Shown piece after piece: positions 24,988 to 31,269 of a stretch of DNA of 64,000 nt; the first letter of the stretch is position 1; each line of letters begins with the position of its first letter. Source of the stretch: an uncultured Collinsella sp. (GTDB lineage: Bacteria > Actinomycetota > Coriobacteriia > Coriobacteriales > Coriobacteriaceae); contig CALJDJ010000081.1 in NCBI GenBank assembly GCA_938023705.1, positions 1 to 64,000 on the forward strand, in the 5' to 3' direction. The notes beneath the pieces were generated by a model. It was given only the letters and a program-made list of their open reading frames with translations. It did not search any database and had not been told where the DNA came from. A program made the position numbers and the translations under genes.

Positions 24988-25057
24988 CCAGTCCCTCTGC
25001 AATCAATCGTAGGTTATGGTTCGAACGGTATTCTACTACTGCTTTCGACCTCAACTT

Positions 25058-25094
25058 GAACCTTAAAGGTTCCAAAGGGTCAAGTTGAACTTGA
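25058..25094. promoter_or_regulatory. Two 15-bp palindromes in the divergent hydrolase/D-Asp ligase region
   Basis: GAACCTTAAAGGTTC (25058-25072) and TCAAGTTGAACTTGA (25080-25094) are both perfect 7-1-7 palindromes with centres 22 bp apart, so they lie on the same DNA face. A weaker related site (GTTCAACTTTAAC) is near 25145. They look like operators for a dimeric regulator, possibly of the MerR type by resemblance of the second to Sox-like boxes. Confidence 0.6.
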
Positions 25095-25295
25095 GACTTT
25101 GGCTTTGACCTGCAGTTATGATGAATTGTTGAGAAACCATAGAGTTCAACTTTAACGTTACGGGAGCCTGTTTGCGGACGGGCTTTCGGTCGTGAAAGCT
25201 ATCTCAACAGGGGGTTTGCAGCTACAAGGCCCCATCGCGGTGAGTGCGGCTTTATGCTGGACGATCACGTCGATTGCCATAGATACGGTGGAGCT

Positions 25296-25325
25296 TTGGG
25301 CGCCGGCGGCTTGGCACGCTAGAAT
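25296..25325 (+). promoter_or_regulatory. Probable promoter of the D-Asp ligase gene
   Basis: TTGGGC (25296-25301) and TAGAAT (25320-25325) are separated by 18 bp and lie 56 nt before the start codon. Both boxes are imperfect. Confidence 0.4.
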
Positions 25326-25381
25326 AAATCAGTTGCGCAAAGACCGCCCGTTGTGTGGGCAGTTCATGATAGGAAGTTTCC

Positions 25382-26638
25382 ATGGCATTGCAGTTTACAG
25401 AGCGCGAGTTCATTCCCGTGCTGCTCGGAGGCGACATCAACGCCTATTCGGTGGCGCGCGCCTTCTACGAAGAGTACCAGGTCAAGAGTCTGGTCTTTGG
25501 CAAGTACCAGACGGGTCCCGCTTACCGCAGCCAGATTATTGACTACACGCCCAACGTGGATATCGACACCATGCCCGTGATGCTCAAAACCGTCAACGGC
25601 ATTGCCCAAGCGCATGCCGACAAGACGATTGTCCTTGTGGGCTGTGGCGATAACTATGTTGCCCTCGTGGCTCAGGCCAAGGATGCCCATGAGCTGGCGG
25701 ATAACATCGTCGCGCCTTACGCTCCCTACAGCATGCTTGAGCAGTGTCAGAAGAAGGAGATCTTCTACGAGCTGTGCGAGAAGCACGGCGTGCCCTATCC
25801 GCATACCTTTACCTTCACCATGGCGATGCTGAATGCCCAAGGCGAGGCACCTGCCGAAGTGCTCGACCAGATCGATTTTCCTTACCCGATGATCCTGAAG
25901 CCTTCCGACGGCATCATGTGGTGGCAGCACGAGTTCGAGCGCCAGAAAAAGGCCTATGAGATTGCCGACCGTGCCGAGCTGGAACAGGTCATTCGCGACT
26001 CGTATGCCAGCGGCTACACCGACGACCTGATCTTGCAGGATCGCGTGCCCGGCAACGACGAGTATATGCGCGTGCTCACCAGCTATTCCGACCGCAACGG
26101 CAAGGTCCGCATGATGTGCCTGGGCCACGTGCTGCTCGAGGAGCATCAGCCTCACGGTGTCGGCAACCACGCCTGTATCATCACCGAGCCCAATGACGAG
26201 CTCATGGGCGGCGTGCGCAAGTTGCTCGAGGACCTTCACTTTGTGGGTTATTCCAACTTTGACGTTAAGTACGACGAACGCGACGGCTCGTTTAAGTTCT
26301 TCGATTTCAACACGCGCCAAGGTCGCAGCAACTACTACGTCACAAACAGCGGCTTTAACGTTGCCAAGTATGTGGTGGACGAGTATGTGTTCAACCGCCC
26401 GTTTGAGCCGGAGTTTGTGACGGCGCAGGACGAGGCGCTGTGGATGGTCGTTCCCATGGGCGTCGTCGACAAGTACGTCAAGGATCCCGAGCTGCGCGCT
26501 AAGGTGCATCGCCTGGACAAGGAAGGCAAGGGCGCCGACCCTTCGTTTATGAAGGGCGACTTTGTCTTTAACCGCTGGCTGCGCATGTGGCACACCAAGC
26601 TGCGCCACTTTAAGCTGTTCAAGACGTATTACAAGTAG
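25382..26638 (+). CDS. ATP-grasp ligase, probable D-aspartate-[peptidoglycan] ligase
   Basis: This 418-aa ATP-grasp enzyme starts with a pre-ATP domain (FIPVLLGGDINAYSVARAF) and has the ATP-binding strand FPYPMILKPSDG, the LQDRVPGNDEYM loop, and metal ligands in FKFFDFNTRQGRSNYY. The layout matches AslFm-type ligases that add D-aspartate to the lysine of the peptidoglycan stem to build a D-Asp cross-bridge. The adjacent downstream gene is an aspartate racemase, which supplies D-Asp, as in Enterococcus faecium. Start 25382 follows ATAGGAAG. General carboxylate-amine ligation is certain; the D-Asp substrate is inferred from family and neighbour. Confidence 0.82.
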   Translation: MALQFTEREFIPVLLGGDINAYSVARAFYEEYQVKSLVFGKYQTGPAYRSQIIDYTPNVDIDTMPVMLKTVNGIAQAHADKTIVLVGCGDNYVALVAQAKDAHELADNIVAPYAPYSMLEQCQKKEIFYELCEKHGVPYPHTFTFTMAMLNAQGEAPAEVLDQIDFPYPMILKPSDGIMWWQHEFERQKKAYEIADRAELEQVIRDSYASGYTDDLILQDRVPGNDEYMRVLTSYSDRNGKVRMMCLGHVLLEEHQPHGVGNHACIITEPNDELMGGVRKLLEDLHFVGYSNFDVKYDERDGSFKFFDFNTRQGRSNYYVTNSGFNVAKYVVDEYVFNRPFEPEFVTAQDEALWMVVPMGVVDKYVKDPELRAKVHRLDKEGKGADPSFMKGDFVFNRWLRMWHTKLRHFKLFKTYYK

Positions 26639-26647
26639 ATGAGTGCG

Positions 26648-26677
26648 GCGCCCGTCCGGTTTACATCGGGCGGGCGC
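26648..26677 (+). terminator. GC-rich hairpin between ligase and racemase genes
   Basis: GCGCCCGTCCG (26648-26658) pairs with CGGGCGGGCGC (26667-26677), with one G-T wobble. No U-tract follows, so it may be a partial terminator or an RNA-stability hairpin. Confidence 0.45.
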
Positions 26678-26722
26678 GGGTATGATACGCGCAATTGCGC
26701 AAGCGTCACCAAGGAGGCGGCG

Positions 26723-27469
26723 ATGGAAAAGCTGGGAGTTATCGGCGGCATGGGCGCCGAGGCCACGTCGTATTACTACGACCAGGTGGTGCGTCATACG
26801 GCTGCTGCCTGCGATCAGGAACATATCGACATGGTGGTGCTCTCCAAGTCGACAATGCCCGACCGCACGCTGGCCATTAAGACCGGTGAGCATGCCAAGC
26901 TGCTGGCGACCATGAAAGAGTGTGCCCGGGCACTCGAGTCGCTGGGCTGTGCGCACATTGCCATTCCCTGCAACACGTCACACTACTTCTACGACCAGAT
27001 CCAGTCGTTTACCACAGTGCCGATTATCCACATGCCGCGCGAGTCGGTTCGCTATGCCCTTGCGGGTGCGGTGATGGGGGAGTGCGAGTTCGACCCCAAC
27101 TTGAGCATGCCGGCCGAGCCGGTGCACAAGATTGGCATTATGGGAACCGACGGCACCGTGGGTGCCGGCGTCTATGGCCGCGAATGCGAGGCTGCGGGTG
27201 TCGAGGTTGTCTATCCCAGCGAGAAACGTCAGAACGATGTGATGTCGCTTATCTACGATGATGTGAAGGCCGGACGTGAGCCCGATATGGATAAGTTCGA
27301 CCGCGTGATGTGGGAGTTCGCCCGTAGCGGCTGCGACCGCGTCATTCTGGCCTGCACCGAGCTATCGGTGCTGCAGAAGTACCGAGAGATGCCCGAGATT
27401 ACCCTCGACGCCATGGATGTCCTGGTGCGCGAATCCATCATCCGCAGCGGCGCCCCCTACCGCCTCTAG
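26723..27469 (+). CDS. Aspartate/glutamate racemase family protein, probable aspartate racemase
   Basis: The 248-aa protein has the PLP-independent racemase fold with both catalytic cysteines: IPCNTSHYF in the first half and LACTELS near the end, plus the opening GVIGGMGAEAT and MPRESV. It interconverts L- and D-aspartate. Start 26723 follows AAGGAGG; the upstream frame is non-conserved. The upstream ATP-grasp gene suggests that the D-Asp goes into the peptidoglycan cross-bridge. Confidence 0.87.
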   Translation: MEKLGVIGGMGAEATSYYYDQVVRHTAAACDQEHIDMVVLSKSTMPDRTLAIKTGEHAKLLATMKECARALESLGCAHIAIPCNTSHYFYDQIQSFTTVPIIHMPRESVRYALAGAVMGECEFDPNLSMPAEPVHKIGIMGTDGTVGAGVYGRECEAAGVEVVYPSEKRQNDVMSLIYDDVKAGREPDMDKFDRVMWEFARSGCDRVILACTELSVLQKYREMPEITLDAMDVLVRESIIRSGAPYRL

Positions 27470-27475
27470 CTTCCG

Positions 27476-27496
27476 ACCTGTCAAAAAGGGACAGGT
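27476..27496. repeat. Short REP-like hairpin
   Basis: ACCTGTC and GACAGGT form a 7-bp stem around AAAAAGG directly behind the racemase gene, followed by TTATTTTGG. It shares the AGGGACAGGTT motif type with the other small palindromes in the window. Confidence 0.45.
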
Positions 27497-27528
27497 TTAT
27501 TTTGGTAGGTTTTATCTGGTGAAACAGT

Positions 27529-27569
27529 AAAGGCCTCGGCTCGTTTGGTGCGAGCCGAGGCCTTTTGCG
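27529..27569. terminator. Bidirectional terminator between racemase and ECF genes
   Basis: A perfect 15-bp stem (27529-27543 with 27551-27565) has a 7-nt loop and TTTT on the plus side, between two convergent transcription units. Confidence 0.88.
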
Positions 27570-27594
27570 TTGGGCGGTTGCTGTCGGTGGTGAA

Positions 27595-28341
27595 CTAGAA
27601 CAGGAAGCCGATGGCGATGAGGGCGATGCTGGCGACGAGCACGGCGATGTCCAGGCCCTTGATGGGGTAGCGCTTGTACGAGCTGGCGCGCGTGCGCAGA
27701 TAGAAGCCGCGCTGTTCTGCCGCCAAGGCTGTGGCATCGGTCTTGCCCACGCTCGAGATGAGCAGTGGCACGCACAGTGGCAGCATGAGCTTAAGCTTCT
27801 TGATGGGGTTCTTGGTGTCGTACTCGACGCCGCGTGCGGTCTGCGCCTCCATGATGGCGTTCATCTCCTGACCAAACACCGGCACAAAGCGTAGCGCCGT
27901 GGTAAAGGTGAAGGCATAGCGATACGGCACGTGCAGCACCTCGACGCAGGCGTTGGCAAGGTCGTTGAGCTTGGTTACCATGAGCATGAGGATGAGTGGT
28001 AACGCCACACCCAGCAGGCGCAGGCAGGCCTTCGATCCTGTGATGAGGCCCGTGTCGGTGATAAAGCCCCATACCACGTTGCCATCGTGCATAAAGGCCA
28101 GCTGGAGCACCAGCATGATAAGCGCGAGCGGAATCAGCAACTTGAGCAGCGAGAACAGACGGTCGACGACGCCGGCATAGGCACCCAGCGCAAGGGTGAG
28201 TGCCAAAAAGCCCAGCAGCGCCACGTAGGTGTCGGACAAGAAGATGCCGACGATGATGGCGGCGGCGAGGCCCAGCTTGACGACGGGGTTCAGGCGATGC
28301 AGCAGCGTATCGCCCGGCATGTAGTCGATTACGTTAACCAC
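27595..28341 (-). CDS. ecfT: ECF transporter transmembrane (T) component
   Basis: This 248-aa protein has about six membrane helices and the family opening DYMPGDTLLHRLNPVVKLG. The coupling-helix region with ARG (EAQTARGVEYDTK) and a second AEQRGFYLRTRA motif contact the ATPase. I choose the GTG at 28341, with AAGGAG upstream and an 8-bp overlap with the ATPase stop, over an ATG at 28374 that would overlap more. With the double ATPase and the S component upstream it forms a dedicated (group I-like) ECF importer, presumably for tryptophan. Confidence 0.85.
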   Translation of the reverse strand: MVNVIDYMPGDTLLHRLNPVVKLGLAAAIIVGIFLSDTYVALLGFLALTLALGAYAGVVDRLFSLLKLLIPLALIMLVLQLAFMHDGNVVWGFITDTGLITGSKACLRLLGVALPLILMLMVTKLNDLANACVEVLHVPYRYAFTFTTALRFVPVFGQEMNAIMEAQTARGVEYDTKNPIKKLKLMLPLCVPLLISSVGKTDATALAAEQRGFYLRTRASSYKRYPIKGLDIAVLVASIALIAIGFLF

Positions 28342-30085
28342 GGTGGACCATCTCCTTGGTAATTCGAACGACATCGGTGACCTCGCTCACCTGCGCAAAA
28401 GCGGGCGAGACGGAAGATGCCAGACGGCGCGAGAGTTCAATAACCTGGGGAGGCTCCACGTAGGCATGCCGCATGAGATCGATGTTCGAGAATAGCTCGT
28501 GCGTGCGGCCGCGGTCGAGGATGCGGCCGTCGGCCATTACCACAATGCGCTCGGCAAAATCCGAGACGACTTCCATATCGTGGCAGACCATGATAACGGT
28601 GCAACCGCGCTCGGCCATGGTGCGCACCGTTTCCATGACGGTCATGCACTCGCGGTAATCAAGGCCGCTCGTGGGCTCGTCGAGCACGACGATCTTGGGC
28701 TCAACCACTACGACGGAGGCAAGCGCCACCATTTGTCGCTGACCGCGCGAGAGCGAGAAGGGCGCCTCGTCGGCCGGCAAGCCAAAGCGGTCGATGACGA
28801 GCTGGGCGCGACGCAGCGCCTCGGCACGGTCGATGCCGGTAAGCTCCAGGCCAAAGGCGACCTCGTCGAGCACGGTGACCTTGCAGATCTGGCGGTCGGG
28901 GTTTTGGAAGAGGGTCGCGACCTCGCGAGCGATGCGGCTCGTGGGAACGGATGCGGTATCCAGTCCCGTGACGCGCACGCTGCCCGAGGCGGGCTTAAGC
29001 AGGCCTGTGAGCAGTTTGGTGAGCGTGGTCTTGCCGGCGCCGTTTTGGCCGACGATGCCCACGAGCTCGCCAGGATAGAGCGTCAGGCTAAGGTCGTGTA
29101 CGGCGGCTCCGCCATTGGGATAGGCAAACTCAACATGGGCGAAGGTGAGTACGGGTTCGGCGTCCTTGGCATGAGGGCGCAACGACGGTGCATGCGGGGA
29201 ACCGGCGGGCGTCTGGGCTTCGATGGCCGCGTGTGCGGGGTCGACGATGCCCGAAATCAGGCGCTCGGCCTCATCGACATCCAAGCAGGGGGTACCGCTT
29301 ACCAGGCCATCGGCCTCGAGGCTATTGAAGATACGCGTGACGCGAGGGCAGTCGACGCCGATGGCACGGAGCTCGTCGGAATGCGCGAAGACCTCGTGTG
29401 GCTCGCCCTGCAGCGCGATTTCGCCATGGTTGAGCACGAACACGCGGTTGCAGTACTCCGAGAGCAGGGCGACCTTTTGCTCAACGACGACGATGGTGAT
29501 TCCAAGTGCGCGGTTTGCCTCACGCAGCGTCTCGAAGACCAACGTGGAGCTTGCGGGGTCGAGTGCCGCGGTGGGCTCGTCGAGAACCAAGACGCGCGGA
29601 CGCATGGCGAGGATGGCGGCGATGGCTACCTTTTGCTTCTGTCCGCCCGAGAGGGTGGCAATCTCGCGGTCGCGCAGGTCGCTGATGCCGACGGTCTCGA
29701 GCGTTTCGCTCACGCGCTGCTCGATCTGGTCATGGGGGACGCCAAAGTTCTCGAGGCCAAAGAACATCTCGTCCTCGACGACCGAGGCGACCATTTGCGT
29801 GTCGATATCCTGCAGCACGCTGCCGACGATTTGCGACACGTCGGTCAACGAGACCTCGCAGGTGTCGTGGCCGTCAACCATGACGGACCCAAAGAACGTG
29901 CCGGTGTAGTGGTGGGGCACGGCGCCCGACAGGCAGGCGGCAAGCGTGGACTTGCCGGCGCCCGAGGGCCCGATGATGCCGATGAAATCTCCCTTGTTCA
30001 CGCTGAGCGAGATGTGGCTGAGCGCCTGCTCGGTCTGCGTGCCATAGGAGAACGAGACATCGTCGACGTTGATGATCGTTTCCAT
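28334..30085 (-). CDS. ecfA: ECF transporter double ATPase (two fused A components)
   Basis: The 583-aa protein contains two full ABC domains in one chain. Domain 1 (about 1-270) has GPSGAGKST, LSGGQKQKVAIA and VLVLDEPTAALDP. Domain 2 (about 305-583) has GQNGAGKTT, LSRGQRQMVALA, in which Arg replaces the usual second Gly, and IVVLDEPTSGLD. Each has the Q-loop and the H-loop typical of ECF ATPases. It energises uptake by the T and S subunits at the cytoplasmic face. The start follows GAAAGG. Between this gene and the S gene lie two structured repeats (30106-30145 and 30191-30291). Confidence 0.9.
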   Translation of the reverse strand: METIINVDDVSFSYGTQTEQALSHISLSVNKGDFIGIIGPSGAGKSTLAACLSGAVPHHYTGTFFGSVMVDGHDTCEVSLTDVSQIVGSVLQDIDTQMVASVVEDEMFFGLENFGVPHDQIEQRVSETLETVGISDLRDREIATLSGGQKQKVAIAAILAMRPRVLVLDEPTAALDPASSTLVFETLREANRALGITIVVVEQKVALLSEYCNRVFVLNHGEIALQGEPHEVFAHSDELRAIGVDCPRVTRIFNSLEADGLVSGTPCLDVDEAERLISGIVDPAHAAIEAQTPAGSPHAPSLRPHAKDAEPVLTFAHVEFAYPNGGAAVHDLSLTLYPGELVGIVGQNGAGKTTLTKLLTGLLKPASGSVRVTGLDTASVPTSRIAREVATLFQNPDRQICKVTVLDEVAFGLELTGIDRAEALRRAQLVIDRFGLPADEAPFSLSRGQRQMVALASVVVVEPKIVVLDEPTSGLDYRECMTVMETVRTMAERGCTVIMVCHDMEVVSDFAERIVVMADGRILDRGRTHELFSNIDLMRHAYVEPPQVIELSRRLASSVSPAFAQVSEVTDVVRITKEMVHRG

Positions 30086-30105
30086 GGATACCTTTCATAG
30101 TCATC

Positions 30106-30145
30106 GGGGACGTTCTTTAATGACTAGTCGTTTAAGAACGTCCCC
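30106..30145. repeat. Palindromic intergenic repeat inside the ECF operon
   Basis: GGGGACGTTCTT (30106-30117) pairs perfectly with AAGAACGTCCCC (30134-30145). The CTAGTCGTTT motif in the loop is repeated just downstream (near 30151). It resembles REP-type elements. Confidence 0.65.
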
Positions 30146-30190
30146 AAAAGCTAGTCGTTTGGGATGGTCTTTGTTGGTGGAGTGCGGAGA

Positions 30191-30291
30191 CGGCTTTACG
30201 AGGGGCTCCAGGTTGGCGCGAAAGAGGAGCGAAGCGTACTTGGGTACGCGAGCGACGAATGAACGACAAGATGGGGTGGCTCGTAAAGCCG
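30191..30291. repeat. Nested inverted-repeat element, family A copy 2
   Basis: The outer arm CGGCTTTACGAG (30191-30202) pairs perfectly with CTCGTAAAGCCG (30280-30291). Inside lie a CTCCA/TGGGG helix, then the purine-rich segment GAAAGAGGAGCGAAGCGTAC, a 4-nt loop and GTACGC. The core from 30219 to about 30266 is nearly the same as in copy 1 (15468-15518), while the outer arm is unrelated. It lies in the transcribed spacer between the S and A genes. Confidence 0.85.
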
Positions 30292-30297
30292 AGCGGG

Positions 30298-30870
30298 TTA
30301 ATTGAGCCTAAGGGCCTTCTGGATGGGCAAGTAGAGGGCGCCGACCAGAATGGCGTTAAAGACGGCGGTCATGGCGACGACGGGCAACATAGCGGCGGCG
30401 AGCTCGCCGACCACGCCAAGCATGGCCATCTTGATAACCATGAAGATGACGCCGGAGACAAAGGTGGTCACGAAGGTAGCGACGATGGCGACGGCAGGCT
30501 TAACCTGACCGTTCTTGCCGGCGGCGTTGACGATGCCGGCCATGAGCATGGCGGCGATGCCCTCGGCGGCAAAATCGACGAACGGCGAAGTGGTGGTGAT
30601 CTGGATCACGGCAGCCGAGATGAGGCCAATGACGAGCGCCTGGCCGATGTTGGGGCGAACGACCAGGATGGTGAGGCAGAAGGCCGAGATGATGAACTCG
30701 GGGCTGATCATGCCGCCCGAGATGCCCGAGATTGCCTTGCCGACGGTGAAGTTGAGGATGAAGCCGGCGGCGAGCAGGATGGCGAGCAGGACGAGGGCGC
30801 GGACATCGAGTTTGCCGCGATCGGCGGTCTGGACGGTGCGGGGCTGGGTGGCGGTGGTGTTCTGAGACAT
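30298..30870 (-). CDS. ECF transporter substrate-binding (S) component, probable tryptophan importer
   Basis: The 190-aa protein is a six-helix membrane protein of the ECF S type: a polar N-terminus, RALVLLAILLAAGFILNFTV in helix 1, and Gly/Ala-rich helices throughout. It binds the substrate and docks on the A/T module encoded next to it. Sequence alone does not give the substrate, but the leader upstream contains a Trp-Trp-Trp peptide and an attenuator, so tryptophan or a close derivative is inferred (TrpP-like). Start 30870 follows GAAAGGA. It is the first full gene of the S-A-T operon. Confidence 0.8.
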   Translation of the reverse strand: MSQNTTATQPRTVQTADRGKLDVRALVLLAILLAAGFILNFTVGKAISGISGGMISPEFIISAFCLTILVVRPNIGQALVIGLISAAVIQITTTSPFVDFAAEGIAAMLMAGIVNAAGKNGQVKPAVAIVATFVTTFVSGVIFMVIKMAMLGVVGELAAAMLPVVAMTAVFNAILVGALYLPIQKALRLN

Positions 30871-30947
30871 GGTGAAAATCCTTTCGGAAGGGGATTGCAA
30901 GAGAAAAGCGGAGGCGCGTGATGCGAATGCGATCGGGCTCGAGATAG

Positions 30948-30976
30948 AAAAAGGCCCCCGGTCGAAACCGGAGGCC
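30948..30976 (-). terminator. Attenuator terminator of the ECF operon
   Basis: On the minus strand a 10-bp stem (30976-30967 with 30962-30953, one G-U) has a TTCG loop and five U residues. It lies between the leader peptide and the S gene. The segment CGGTCGA in the leader (31027-31021) is complementary to TCGACCG of its loop and 3' arm (30965-30959), giving a possible antiterminator. Confidence 0.85.
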
Positions 30977-31014
30977 TTCCAATCACCTAGAGCGCAAAAA
31001 CAGGCGTGAGGGAC

Positions 31015-31083
31015 TCACTGTCGACCGATCGTATTCGCATCACGCCACCACCAGTTGTTGAGAGACTTCATCGTGTTCTTCAT
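31015..31083 (-). CDS. Tryptophan-rich leader peptide
   Basis: A 22-codon frame begins with ATG after an excellent ribosome binding site (AAAGGAG, about 9 nt upstream). It reads MKNTMKSLNN, then three consecutive UGG codons (residues 11-13), then RDANTIG and a TGA stop. A terminator hairpin with a U-tract follows 39 nt later, ahead of an ECF transporter operon. This is the arrangement of ribosome-mediated attenuation: stalling at Trp codons would leave the CGGTCGA segment free to disrupt the terminator. The region 31025-31045 is also complementary, 20 of 21 positions, to 30916-30936 beyond the terminator. Confidence 0.88.
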   Translation of the reverse strand: MKNTMKSLNNWWWRDANTIGRQ

Positions 31084-31269
31084 GTTGGTGGCTCCTTTCG
31101 TGATGCCGTGGCGCGGTCGCACCTAGTTGCTGTTGCGCTGCACTATAGCACAGCGAAGTGTGTGCGGGGAAATCTTTTTTAAAAAGATTTCAGGCGGGTT
31201 TCCCGTCGGTCAAAAAGGCGGGTTAAGTGGGCGTGGTGACTCATGTGCCCCGCCCGCTCAGCTAAGACG

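Noticed and set aside
31015..31083. The Trp-rich peptide as a bacteriocin or toxin
   Set aside because: It lacks a hydrophobic helix, and the terminator and antiterminator complementarity directly behind it explain the Trp codons better as a leader peptide.
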